This document shows, piece after piece, positions 9,601 through 17,030 of a stretch of DNA of 64,000 nt; positions within the stretch are counted from its first letter, which is position 1, and each line of letters begins with the position of its first letter. The notes beneath the pieces were generated by a model, which had not been told where the DNA came from, searched no databases, and saw only the letters and a list, made by a program, of their open reading frames with translations. Source of the DNA: Acidobacteriaceae bacterium (GTDB lineage: Bacteria; Acidobacteriota; Terriglobia; Terriglobales; Acidobacteriaceae); NCBI GenBank assembly GCA_021323655.1, contig JAJPKO010000032.1, forward strand, positions 1-64,000, read 5' to 3'. The position numbers were made by a program, and so were the translations under genes.

Positions 9601-9947
9601 ACCACCTGCTCCACCTTCCCAACTGCCAGCCTGATGTTGATGGTGCTGACCGCACCGGTTTCAACTACGATGCCCTTCTGCTCCTGTGCTTCGTAGCCAT
9701 CTCGCTCAACCTTCAGCGAGTAATGCCCCGGCAGCAGCAAAGGAAAGGCATAATAGCCTTCGCTGTTGGAAGTTTCTTTTCTGATGTCGCCTGTTTCGAG
9801 GCGTGTAAGTGTAAGGCCCGCGCCTGAGACTGCCGAACCGCTCGTGTCCAGCACTTGCCCGGAAACCTGAGAACTCTGCGCATTCACACGCACAGCAGCT
9901 GCCAGCGTAAACAGCGCTATTGTCCAAACGAAAATTCGCCTGTTCAT
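6651..9947 (-). CDS. Oar-like TonB-dependent receptor 1
   Basis: 1098-residue outer-membrane receptor. A signal peptide (MNRRIFVWTIALFTLAAAVRVNAQ) is followed by a carboxypeptidase-regulatory-like Ig domain (about 25-110: SGQVLDTSGSAVSGAGLTL), a plug-like region (about 120-260) and a long beta-barrel ending in Phe (LALRFTF). This architecture is the Oar group abundant in Acidobacteria and thought to import glycan fragments. The start at 9947 is chosen because GAGGGGGT lies eight bases upstream and the signal peptide begins there; a longer frame to 9995 would run into a terminator-like hairpin. It lies upstream of the sulfatase on the same strand. Confidence 0.92.
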   Translation of the reverse strand: MNRRIFVWTIALFTLAAAVRVNAQSSQVSGQVLDTSGSAVSGAGLTLTRLETGDIRKETSNSEGYYAFPLLLPGHYSLKVERDGYEAQEQKGIVVETGAVSTINIRLAVGKVEQVVNVDASVPLLQSASAAVGQVVENQTINNMPLLDRRSSQLQRLNGFVVGNGTGSNATFATAGGRGNNANYLIDGGSAQNLLLGVAILTFDPPIESVQEFNVAISNYAAELGRTGGAVIQMTTKSGTNRFHGSAYEYFRNDALQAVPYFASKNPELRYNLFGASLGGPIRKDRTQFFFNYEGRRTTQTTTKILNVPTQAEVTGDFSALSTPVIDPNTGQQAQYNGRLNVLPPSELDPVGTKLASFYPAPNVAGASANASNFIANDPAVTVVDAYVARVDHVINESNRIFGRLLAQTDHTKTASVFPTPGTDNYGTLVHDYFYNVSGNWYHNFSPTVINQLVGTYSRRQYLYISAGANTTLASEIGLGGTNGNFFPTVTLSGLEQLGNTQQERLQTPVISNQYADNLSFERGAHQFKAGVELRTSSNTDQYKPSAGGIFAFNNIGTSTNTAAGSLANLLLGRVASASLQETETLLTKAYSWGAYFQDDWHVTPRLTLNLGIRYDVDSPRYEAHNRQNSFDPTAINPVSGTPGVVTFSGVNGVSKYANNWDYHNIGPRAGFAWTARPRTVIRGGGAILYPGEYDQATPIVAYSGFAKSISLSSPNAGAGTPAFLLKNNATDGTGKATYPASSDLTAGFGAVPVGSKVVLAPQFFQRRRVTGYIYQASLDIQQQLSNSVVFDIGYLGTFGHHLPAVNAENINQVAPDKAALLPTTKNTQTLRPFPQFGNVSILAADVGQSGYNGVNFGIQKRYESGLQFQVNYTWSKFRDNQVSRNELAAYPGTDSFTDYYHPKDRWGLSGNDVRNRIIGNVLYELPIGPGKWVQPGNRWVNVAAAGWTVGAIAEVHSGTALSPIDATNNTGTYSDGVRPNLVGNPNDLSHSRPRVQKVAQWFDTSAFAQNPAYTFGNAPRTFGRGPGLATADASLLKDFRFAEATTLQFRAEALNVLNHANLANPNTSFGDSAFGRITGLQAGNQSRILQLALRFTF

Positions 9948-10276
9948 GAAAAATACCCCCTCTCTGGAAAAGAAAAAAATGGCCCACCGGAGCAAACTCC
10001 GGTGGGCCTGGATGTTCGTGATCAGATCAGCGGGAACATCGGAGACACTTGTCCGGAGCTGCGCTCAATAGAGACAGGGAACAACAATGGAAAAAACACT
10101 TCATCGATCTGTGTCCTCGTACCCGAAGGCCGCAGATATAGCGGGCGCCTGAATTTGCTGGAAGATGGAAGGCCTGTGCAGGCCTGAGTTTACTTCAGGG
10201 AAAGGCAACAACAGAACCGGGCTGGAATATGCGGACGCATTGCCCAAAGTCTCTCATGAAACAGAACACGCGTCAA
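9948..10276. other. Intergenic leader region of receptor 1
   Basis: No gene is seen on either strand. The notable items are the strong hairpin at 9972-10008 next to the receptor start and a short palindrome GGCCTGTGCAGGCC at 10171-10184. No clear sigma-70 promoter could be picked by eye for the receptor gene, so it may start near 10200 or be read from the small membrane genes upstream. Confidence 0.5.
9972..10008 (-). terminator. Terminator-like hairpin in the leader of receptor 1
   Basis: Perfect 12-bp stem GGCCCACCGGAG (9981-9992) with CTCCGGTGGGCC (9997-10008), loop CAAA, followed on the minus strand by ATTTTTTTCTTTT. It sits directly before the ribosome binding site of receptor 1, leaving no space for a promoter between. 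It either ends transcription of the small-membrane-protein pair or acts as an attenuator in the receptor mRNA. Confidence 0.8.
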
Positions 10277-10456
10277 TCAGCGGCGAATGAACCACATCAG
10301 CCAGCTTGCCGCAATCACCGATCCAACAAACAGCACCCAGCAGTAAAGCCCATAGCGAAACATGGCTTTCGGTGTGGCACGCTGCGTGATTCCAAAAACA
10401 ACGGACGCAAAGGTGGCAAAGAGCAGGACCGAGCTGAAATGCGAAAGCGTGATCAT
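10277..10456 (-). CDS. 59-residue two-helix membrane protein
   Basis: Short gene with two hydrophobic segments (about residues 8-22 and 38-57) separated by a basic stretch, ending FIRR. Its ATG overlaps the stop of the preceding DUF6677-like gene as ATGA, a strong sign of a real, translationally coupled gene. No function is recognised. It could be a small partner or stabiliser of the larger membrane protein upstream. Confidence 0.7.
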   Translation of the reverse strand: MITLSHFSSVLLFATFASVVFGITQRATPKAMFRYGLYCWVLFVGSVIAASWLMWFIRR

Positions 10457-10866
10457 GAGGCCTTCCTGCCAATATAGAGATTGTGAGCGTCCACCGCAGA
10501 GATGATATTCAGTAGACCGCTGACCACGATGAACTTTGTCCCATAGTCGGCCGTGGCGAGCTGGATGGCCCCATGCCCCAGGTCGAAGATGCGGCCAATG
10601 ATGTAGAGGCCTCCGCCGCCAAGGTCACCGACGAAGCCGAGCATCTCCAGCATGTCACCCGTGTTGGCGTGGTACAGTTTGCCCTGCATCAGCAGGCCAA
10701 GAACAAACATCAGGGTGATGGAGCCGAACAGCAACAGCGCGCGAATCCAGTGTTTTGTGACCACATGTCCAAGGCCGGGAACAAGCCAGCCCAGGAGAAG
10801 GGCCAAATAAGGAAACCCGGAGGACTTTACCTCCGGCCTTGCGCTTACCTGCACTTTGGAAGCCAT
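10453..10866 (-). CDS. TM2/DUF6677-like small membrane protein
   Basis: 137-residue integral membrane protein with about three hydrophobic segments. The motif PYLALLLGWLVPGLGHVV (residues 19-36), with the G-W-x-x-P-G-x-G-H pattern, is typical of TM2-like and DUF6677 proteins found in Acidobacteria. Function is unknown. It is the first gene of a two-gene unit with the 59-residue protein at 10277-10456 (overlap ATGA). The start at 10866 is the only in-frame ATG that keeps the N-terminal soluble part. Confidence 0.75.
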   Translation of the reverse strand: MASKVQVSARPEVKSSGFPYLALLLGWLVPGLGHVVTKHWIRALLLFGSITLMFVLGLLMQGKLYHANTGDMLEMLGFVGDLGGGGLYIIGRIFDLGHGAIQLATADYGTKFIVVSGLLNIISAVDAHNLYIGRKAS

Positions 10867-11025
10867 TATTCATGACTATACAGCAGATGGCCCCGGTATG
10901 ACCTCCCGTCATGGCCTCGTAGAACAGTACACCTTGAAATTGCTCTCACTCCAGGGACCAGGCCATCCGCTTACGGACATCCTACATAAAACTTGATATC
11001 ATAAGAGACAGCAGTCCCCTCCTGA

Positions 11026-11102
11026 AGGCGCGTAGCTCAGTTGGTTAGAGCGCTACCTTGACACGGTAGAGGTCAGCGGTTCGAATCCGCTCGTGCCTAC
11101 CA
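11026..11102 (+). tRNA. tRNA-Val (anticodon GAC)
   Basis: A full cloverleaf can be drawn: acceptor AGGCGCG with CGTGCCT (one G-U pair), D-arm GCTC/GAGC, anticodon stem CTACC/GGTAG around TTGACAC giving anticodon GAC, T-arm AGCGG/CCGCT around TTCGAAT, discriminator A and encoded CCA. It sits alone on the plus strand between a minus-strand membrane gene and the GH127 gene. Confidence 0.95.
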
Positions 11103-11386
11103 TATCTTCAAACACTTACAGCATCCCTTACGTGGCTGAAGTCCCGAATCATATTTGGGATGAGAACACGCGATTATACAAGCTGGTGGCGGACCCCGGT
11201 CTGGACCAGGAAGCGCTGCAATCGGTGATAAGAAAAGGGCTGGAGCTCGCAGTCGAGCAGGTTCAACAGCAGGTTGCCTTCAGTAAGCGGCAGGCCTGCG
11301 GGCTCCTCACTTGTTCGCCGCGAAGTTATCCCTTCACGTCATCCAGCACAGGCCACGCGGTAACTCTCAGCTTGGCCGCAGCATAG
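11093..11386 (+). other. Open frame reading out of the tRNA, probably not a gene
   Basis: A 97-codon frame begins with GTG inside the tRNA 3-prime end and overlaps the last 60 bases of the GH127 gene. Codons from about 11130 to 11290 read like ordinary protein (for example DPGLDQEALQSVIRKGLELA), but there is no independent start or ribosome binding site. It may be a remnant of a gene lost next to the tRNA, or chance. Confidence 0.2.
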
Positions 11387-13362
11387 GGAACAAGCGTGAT
11401 CTGCTTTTCCGGCTGTGTGCTTGTGACGGGGCTTTCCGGCACAGGATTCGCCACATTGTCCACACTCATCCACGACGGGAGCTGCCGGGCGCTGACCTGG
11501 AGCTTCACCGGCGCGCCTTCTTTTGTGAACGGGGCCTGTCCCATGCGTGCCTCGGCTACGGAGACATGCTCAGCGGCGCTTTCCGGCTGAACGGCGAGCG
11601 CGTAGTTCCATTCCGTGGTGGGGTAGACCTGCCAGTCGGCGGTGAGTCCGCGATTGCGAAGCTTGAGCCAGTCTTCGCCGATGCTATAGGAGAAGACCAG
11701 CGGGCCGCGCTCCAGGCTAATGGAGTTGTTGTATCCGCGCGAGGCCCGAGGTACGAGCGAAAAAGCGATCTCCACTTTGTCACCTTTGTTCCACGAGCGC
11801 TCGATGCGGGCGAAGCTGCCCGGTTGTGGTGCGGCGTCCAGCTCACGGCCATTCACCTTCACGCTCGCCTTCTCTGCCCACGCGGGAATGCGCAGCAGCA
11901 ACGGAAAATCCAACGGCGATGCGGGATTTACGGTGAGCCGCACGGTTCCACGGAAGGGATACTCTGTTTCTTCCTGAACATGCACAGGCGTGCTGCGAAT
12001 GACTGTGCGCACTTCGCACGGAGCATAGGCGGCGGCAACGAGGCCATCGTCTGCCGAAAGCATGAAGAGGCTGGCGGTGAATTTGGGCCACCCCTGCCCG
12101 AAGTTTGCGGTGCAGCAGCCGAAGTTGGGATCAAGACCGAAGAGGTTGGATTCCGGGCCGTCGGTGGTCCACGGCGCTCTTTGGAGACTTACAGTCACCT
12201 GATTGGGCTGCTGGTTGTACTGGTGCGCCCACATGTCGTCGGTGAAGGCGCCCGGCAGCGCGTTGAAGGCGATCTTCTCGAGGCGATCTCCGAGCGAGGC
12301 GTCTCCGGTGATGGCGAGCGACTGCTCAAGCGAGAACATGGCCTCGACCACGGTGCAGAGCTCAGTGCCCTGCGAGGGATTGCGCCCGGCGAGGTGCTCG
12401 TCGGCAGAGAAGATTCCATTAGGCAGGCCGTGATAGCGGTCGAGCTCTTCCAGCATATGGAAGATGGCGCGGCGGTCCGTCTGGCTTTGCGTCAGTAGCG
12501 CGCGTACCGGTGACATCTTCAGCGCCATCGCGACATTGACGCCGTGCGTCTGCATGGCGCTGTCCGTGAGCGGAGAGTTGGGTGAAAGCCCGATGGCCTC
12601 AGGCGTAATTCGCTTTGTGAACTGGAAATTGGCAAACTCGGCCTGCCAGTCGAAGCCCTGCTGTTGCAGCAGACGGAAGAGGTCGAGCAGCTTTGTGTCT
12701 CCAGTGCGGTTGTAGAGCCAGATGACGGAAAGGGCCTCATCATGCCAGCGGTATTTTCCCCAGTCGCGGAGCGGGCGTGAAGGCAGCTCTGCAAGCTGAT
12801 GCGCAAAATACTTTGAGAGCACCGGGACGACGCGTGGATCGTTCGTCGCTTCGTGATACTGCGTCAGCACCTTGGTCATGACCATACGCGGCCACCAGTC
12901 GTCGTTTGACTTCGGGCCGATCATGCCGTCGGACGCAGTGTTTTCCAGCGTCCAGTCGAGGAACTTCTGCGCGATCGCCTTAAGGCGCGCATCGTCAAGC
13001 TGATAGGCAAGCGGAACAAGGCCGTCGAGATAGTAAGGGCCTCGCTCCCAGGATTCGCCCTTTCCGCCGAGCCATCCGCTGTCCGGACCTACGTCAGCCC
13101 ATGTTTCTCCCAAATGTCCGGCCAGGCCGTTTGCCTGAATGGTAAGCTGGCCGCGCAGCCAACCTGTGGGTCGGATAGAGCCCAGAGGCAGCATGGTAAA
13201 CGCGCTTTCTGCCAGAGGCGCGCGGTTCCTGACCGGAGCAGACGGCGTATATGCCGGCGTGTCTGTGTGCGAGAAAGCAAAGGCGTTCCGAGAGACAGAG
13301 GCGACACCTGCTGCTCCAAGAAGGGCGAGAAAACGGCGGCGGGAGAAGTCAGAAGAACACAT
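11326..13362 (-). CDS. GH127-type beta-L-arabinofuranosidase (DUF1680)
   Basis: 678-residue secreted glycoside hydrolase with a Tat signal (SRRRFLALLGAAGVA). The (alpha/alpha)6 barrel spans about 50-460, followed by beta-sandwich domains. The GH127 zinc/nucleophile cluster is present: E334 and C336 in GTELCTVVEA, and C416-C417 in GCCTANFGQGW, matching Glu338, Cys340, Cys417 and Cys418 of HypBA1, where Cys417 is the nucleophile. The likely reaction is release of beta-linked L-arabinofuranose, though relatives (GH146 and others) vary. It follows receptor 2 on the same strand and has its own hairpin plus a copy of the locus motif 46 bp upstream. No good ribosome binding site is visible at 13362. 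Confidence 0.9.
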   Translation of the reverse strand: MCSSDFSRRRFLALLGAAGVASVSRNAFAFSHTDTPAYTPSAPVRNRAPLAESAFTMLPLGSIRPTGWLRGQLTIQANGLAGHLGETWADVGPDSGWLGGKGESWERGPYYLDGLVPLAYQLDDARLKAIAQKFLDWTLENTASDGMIGPKSNDDWWPRMVMTKVLTQYHEATNDPRVVPVLSKYFAHQLAELPSRPLRDWGKYRWHDEALSVIWLYNRTGDTKLLDLFRLLQQQGFDWQAEFANFQFTKRITPEAIGLSPNSPLTDSAMQTHGVNVAMALKMSPVRALLTQSQTDRRAIFHMLEELDRYHGLPNGIFSADEHLAGRNPSQGTELCTVVEAMFSLEQSLAITGDASLGDRLEKIAFNALPGAFTDDMWAHQYNQQPNQVTVSLQRAPWTTDGPESNLFGLDPNFGCCTANFGQGWPKFTASLFMLSADDGLVAAAYAPCEVRTVIRSTPVHVQEETEYPFRGTVRLTVNPASPLDFPLLLRIPAWAEKASVKVNGRELDAAPQPGSFARIERSWNKGDKVEIAFSLVPRASRGYNNSISLERGPLVFSYSIGEDWLKLRNRGLTADWQVYPTTEWNYALAVQPESAAEHVSVAEARMGQAPFTKEGAPVKLQVSARQLPSWMSVDNVANPVPESPVTSTQPEKQITLVPYAAAKLRVTAWPVLDDVKG

Positions 13363-13400
13363 AGTCGGGGCCGATTCTTATCTTAATAAGTTGGTTCCAG

Positions 13401-13432
13401 CCGCCGCATAGTCCGAATGGTCTATGCGGCGG
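13401..13432. promoter_or_regulatory. Hairpin holding the core of the shared locus element
   Basis: CCGCCGCATAG (13401-13411) pairs perfectly with CTATGCGGCGG (13422-13432). Bases 13408-13423 match 12 of 14 fixed positions of the ATAGTA-N2-AATGGACT core found upstream of receptor 2 and the glycosidase. It lies 46-62 bp before the GH127 start, so it may be both an operator and an mRNA hairpin. Confidence 0.4.
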
Positions 13433-13462
13433 TAGAAGGGTCTGTTGAATATTCCGCAGTCG

Positions 13463-13505
13463 GTCATCCTGACGAGCAAAGGACGCCCAAGCTCTTCAGA
13501 ATGAC
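13463..13505. repeat. REP-like inverted repeat
   Basis: GTCATCCTGA and TCAGAATGAC form a 9/10 stem around a 23-nt loop, just after the receptor 2 stop. The GTCATCCTGA arm recurs at 43071, suggesting a dispersed palindromic repeat family. Confidence 0.5.
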
Positions 13506-13514
13506 GGGAATGTG

Positions 13515-16500
13515 TCAGAACTCGATTCTCGCGCCGAGCTGGCCCTGGCGCGGAATCTGCGTGCTTGTAGATGTGCCGAAGGCCGAACCGCTGGCAGCAT
13601 CGGAGTTCACGCCGTTCAGGTTCACGCGATTGAACAGGTTAAAGAAGTCCACGCGCAGATCGAGCTTCACTTTCTCTGTAATGTTCGTAAGCTTGCGGAA
13701 TGTCGCATCCACCTGAGCAAAACCCGGATTGCGGAACTGATTGATGCGCTCTGTTCCCTCCTGTCCTAATGCCGGGAAGGAGAACGGGCCGCAGTTATCA
13801 ATGTTCGTGCCAGAGCAGCGCGGAAAGACGCCGTGAATATAGCTGCGGCGGCTGTGGGAGATATGGTACGACGAGACATTCGGATAATCTCCGTTTGAGC
13901 CGTCGGCATTGAAGTCGCCAGAGTCCGGCAGATAGTAAAGATTGCCGGCTGCATCCTTCGCCACATCGAGAGGAGCACTGCTAAAGACGCTGAAGGGTTC
14001 ACCCGACTGCAAGGCCGTCACAGAAGATATTTCCCATCCGGAAGCCACTCTGCCAAGAAGGCCATGCCCATTGTGCAGAGATGGAAGCTGATAGCTCCAG
14101 CCGAGCGAGAAGCGGTTGGGCACGTCCCATGCCGAGGGACCGTAGAACCTTTCCAGCGAATACTCAATGGGATAGTTTGCCGAGTTGTCCTTCGATACGG
14201 AGCGCGTGTAAGAGGCAGTCACAAAGCCCCTCTGCGCAAAGCGCCCTTTGAGCGCGAGGATCAGCCCGGAGTAGTTTGACCACGGCCCATTGAATGTATA
14301 GTTGATGGCGCCAAAGCTGGAGTTGAGCCTGGTCTGCGTGCCTACGCAGGTGGCCTGCTGCCCGTTGGGCGGAGTAACAGGAGTGCAGGAGAGATGCTGC
14401 AACAGGTCGCCTTCGTAGAGATTGACGTCGCCGCCAAACGCATTGCTGAAGGCATTGCCGCCGCCATATTGCAGGTCGCCGGAGTGCTGCCCCACGTACC
14501 GGATGCCAGCAACCATGTTGTTTGTAAGCTGGCGCTCCACGCCGATGGACCAGGTTTCTGTATGGGGCGATTTAAGATTGCCATCCACGCCGCCTACGTT
14601 GATCTGCTGGCCAGGAATGCCGCCTTTGGCATCGAGCGGCGTGCCCTGAAAGGCTGGGTATGGAAAGCCGAAGGGATAGGTGTTGGACGTGCCGTAACCA
14701 AAGATGGGCGGCGCGGTGGAGCCGTTGTTATAGAAGGTGGGCAGCACAAAGCCCGGAGGATTGCCCTTGAGGTTGTTCTCTGCGTTGCCCAGGGTGACCC
14801 AGTCGCGATAAACGCCGAAGCCCCCGCGGAAGACCCACTTGCCGCTGCCTGTCGGGTCCCACGCAAATCCAGCGCGTGGGCTGAAGATCCAGTTCATGTC
14901 CTGGTTGTAGACATGGCCCTGCTGGCGGTTGTAACCGTTCGCGACTTTTTGTGCGAAGGTCGAGCCAGCACCGAGGTGGAAATTCGCGAGGGGCGTTCCG
15001 GCAGTGGGATAAGGATTGCCGTAGTTGTCATAACGCAGGCCGTAGTTCAGCGTGAGCTTGTGAGTAACGCGCCACGTGTCCTGCGCAAAAATGCCGAAGG
15101 TGCTCTGCGCATACTCATACTGGCCGGGCATGGGTTTCCCGGTCACAGGATTGTAGGAGAGGCTGGTCTCGGAATATGGCTTGTCATTGATCAGGTCAAT
15201 CATGCTGTTGTACTGGAAGTTGGGCTGCGCGTAGGCAGGCGCAAAGAGGGCGAGGTCGTCGCCGTGCCAGCCTTCATAGCCCACGCTGATGGCATGCTCT
15301 CCCTGAATATGTGTGAGCACATCGCGCCAGTGGTAGTTGTGCTCTGCATATTGCGAGTCGGCAAAGCCTGCGCCCCAGCCAACGCCGAGATTGTTAACAT
15401 TCACCACGGGCACAGAGAAGAGTCCCTTTGGCGCGTAAGTGGATTGCAGATAGTTGTAGCCGAAGTATGCCTGGTTCAGGGTGTTGGCGGAGAAGGTGTG
15501 CGTCTCGCTGCCCTGAACAGCCAGGACCGAGGACAGGCTGTAAGTATTGAATGCCGGGCGGACCGCCGGACCGCCAGCCTTACTGGTATCGCGAAAGATG
15601 GTGCCGTAGATGCGGTCCTTGTTGAAGTACTTGTCTATGCGGACGTTGTACTGCTTGGCGTTTTCATAACTGGATGAGTTGAAGACACCGTTATCGAAAA
15701 CGGGCAGAGAGCACGGCACGTTGTCTGTGCTGGGAGTGCCGCATCCGGTGTTGTTGGCCAGGTTCTGCGGGCCGAAGGCGTCCTGCGCGGTAGCTGCGAC
15801 TCCGGTCGTTGTAGCGCCGCTGGGCGGATACTTGGCCATCAACTGGACTTCCGGTGAGTTGGGCCGCACCTGCTGGGCAAAGGAAACAAAGGCCGGGTCT
15901 TCATAGGTCAGCACGCTGTTCCCGTTTGATGTGAGCGACAGATACGGCTCAATCGAGAAGAAGAAAAAGAACTGCTTCTTCGGGATAACAGGGCCGCCGA
16001 TGCCAAAAGACATATTGGTTGTGTGGAATGGCTGGATTTTTACGCCAGCTGGAAAGAACTCTCCCTTGGCATTCAGCCCCTGATAGGTGTAGTAGATGCT
16101 GCCGAAGCCGTGATACTGGTCCGTACCGGAGCGGGTGGTCATCACCGTCTGCATCGAGCTGGTCTTGTTGTAGTCCACCGTGTAGGTGTTGGTCTGCACG
16201 CTCATTTCAGAGAGTGCATCGGCGTTGGGCACGAGCGTCATCACGCCGGGGTTCACGTCAATGTTGATGTCCAGCCCGTCGAGGATGTACTGGTTGCCGT
16301 TGTCGCCGCGACCGTTTGCGCTATAGTCGGCGTTCTCGGTAAAGAAATTGTTGTATCCGGCAGCGCCAAGCCCGGTGACACCTGGCGTCAGCGTGATGAG
16401 TGAAGTAGGATTGCGTGCAGCTAGCGGAAGCGACTGGATGGCTTGCGTGTCAATCGTCAACTGATTGCGGCTGTCCGAGGTATCAAGCAATGGCGCCTGC

Positions 16501-16853
16501 GCTGTAACGGAAACCGTGGAGGCAACTTCGCCCACGGCGAGCGTCAGTGAGACTTCACGGTTCTCGCCCGTTTCCAGGGTGAAGGCGACCTTCGATGTAG
16601 TGAAGCCGGGAGATGTGGCGGAGATTTCGTAGTGTCCCGGAGCGATGCTCACAAAACGATACGCCCCGGAGTCATCTGTGAGCTTGGTTGCAATCACCTG
16701 CGTGTCCACGTTGACCAGTGTGACCGTGGCTTTGGGAACGACGGCCCCTTTGGCATCAAGAACATTGCCCTGGACGCTGGATGAGAATTGCGCAAAGCAT
16801 TGCACCCCAGTGAGAAAAAAACACAACGCTAACAGACCTGAATATCTACGCAT
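13515..16853 (-). CDS. Oar-like TonB-dependent receptor 2
   Basis: 1112-residue outer-membrane receptor. A signal peptide (start MRRYSGLLALCFFLTGVQCF) precedes a carboxypeptidase-regulatory-like domain (about 25-110, GNVLDAKGAVVPKATVTLV), a plug region with DSRNQLTIDTQAIQSLPLAA, and a very long beta-barrel ending LGARIEF. The start at 16853 has AGGAGA ten bases upstream; an upstream frame to 17018 would cross the promoter element. It lies between two secreted glycosidases and shares a 44-bp promoter element with the upstream one (17031-19433), so it is the most likely importer for the glycan they release. Confidence 0.93.
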   Translation of the reverse strand: MRRYSGLLALCFFLTGVQCFAQFSSSVQGNVLDAKGAVVPKATVTLVNVDTQVIATKLTDDSGAYRFVSIAPGHYEISATSPGFTTSKVAFTLETGENREVSLTLAVGEVASTVSVTAQAPLLDTSDSRNQLTIDTQAIQSLPLAARNPTSLITLTPGVTGLGAAGYNNFFTENADYSANGRGDNGNQYILDGLDINIDVNPGVMTLVPNADALSEMSVQTNTYTVDYNKTSSMQTVMTTRSGTDQYHGFGSIYYTYQGLNAKGEFFPAGVKIQPFHTTNMSFGIGGPVIPKKQFFFFFSIEPYLSLTSNGNSVLTYEDPAFVSFAQQVRPNSPEVQLMAKYPPSGATTTGVAATAQDAFGPQNLANNTGCGTPSTDNVPCSLPVFDNGVFNSSSYENAKQYNVRIDKYFNKDRIYGTIFRDTSKAGGPAVRPAFNTYSLSSVLAVQGSETHTFSANTLNQAYFGYNYLQSTYAPKGLFSVPVVNVNNLGVGWGAGFADSQYAEHNYHWRDVLTHIQGEHAISVGYEGWHGDDLALFAPAYAQPNFQYNSMIDLINDKPYSETSLSYNPVTGKPMPGQYEYAQSTFGIFAQDTWRVTHKLTLNYGLRYDNYGNPYPTAGTPLANFHLGAGSTFAQKVANGYNRQQGHVYNQDMNWIFSPRAGFAWDPTGSGKWVFRGGFGVYRDWVTLGNAENNLKGNPPGFVLPTFYNNGSTAPPIFGYGTSNTYPFGFPYPAFQGTPLDAKGGIPGQQINVGGVDGNLKSPHTETWSIGVERQLTNNMVAGIRYVGQHSGDLQYGGGNAFSNAFGGDVNLYEGDLLQHLSCTPVTPPNGQQATCVGTQTRLNSSFGAINYTFNGPWSNYSGLILALKGRFAQRGFVTASYTRSVSKDNSANYPIEYSLERFYGPSAWDVPNRFSLGWSYQLPSLHNGHGLLGRVASGWEISSVTALQSGEPFSVFSSAPLDVAKDAAGNLYYLPDSGDFNADGSNGDYPNVSSYHISHSRRSYIHGVFPRCSGTNIDNCGPFSFPALGQEGTERINQFRNPGFAQVDATFRKLTNITEKVKLDLRVDFFNLFNRVNLNGVNSDAASGSAFGTSTSTQIPRQGQLGARIEF

Positions 16854-16960
16854 GATCACTGTCTCCTGAAAAAATGGCAGTAGAGCGCCTGGAAGAGGAG
16901 GAGCTTTCGTGCTCTCCGCCCTGAATTCAGCGAGGGTAACGGTTGCGGTATAGTGTTTGC

Positions 16961-17004
16961 ATGAACCAGTCCAACCCCTAAGAAATAGTACAAATGGACT
17001 GTCC
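16961..17004 (-). promoter_or_regulatory. Shared 44-bp locus element upstream of receptor 2
   Basis: Identical at 28 of 44 positions to 19506-19549, with no gap. The fixed positions cluster in two blocks: ATG-N2-CCAG-N-C-N2-ACC, then (after 8 free bases) ATAGTA-N2-AATGGACTG-N-CC. The arms CAGTCCA (16967-16973) and TGGACTG (16995-17001) form an inverted pair here. It sits 108 bp before the receptor start. It is probably a binding site of the adjacent response regulator; this is inference. Confidence 0.6.
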
Positions 17005-17030
17005 AGGCGAAGCTGCACCAGGTCAGGAGC

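Noticed and set aside
11311-12498. 395-codon open frame antisense to the GH127 gene
   Set aside because: The GH127 reading has intact catalytic motifs; the antisense translation has none.
14394-15677. 427-codon open frame antisense to receptor 2
   Set aside because: Overlaps the conserved barrel of the receptor; codon use and composition look like a shadow.
16947-16974. TTGGAC-16-TATACC as promoter of receptor 2
   Set aside because: Only 3 of 6 and 4 of 6 consensus matches, and the -35 part is not kept in the second copy of the 44-bp element.
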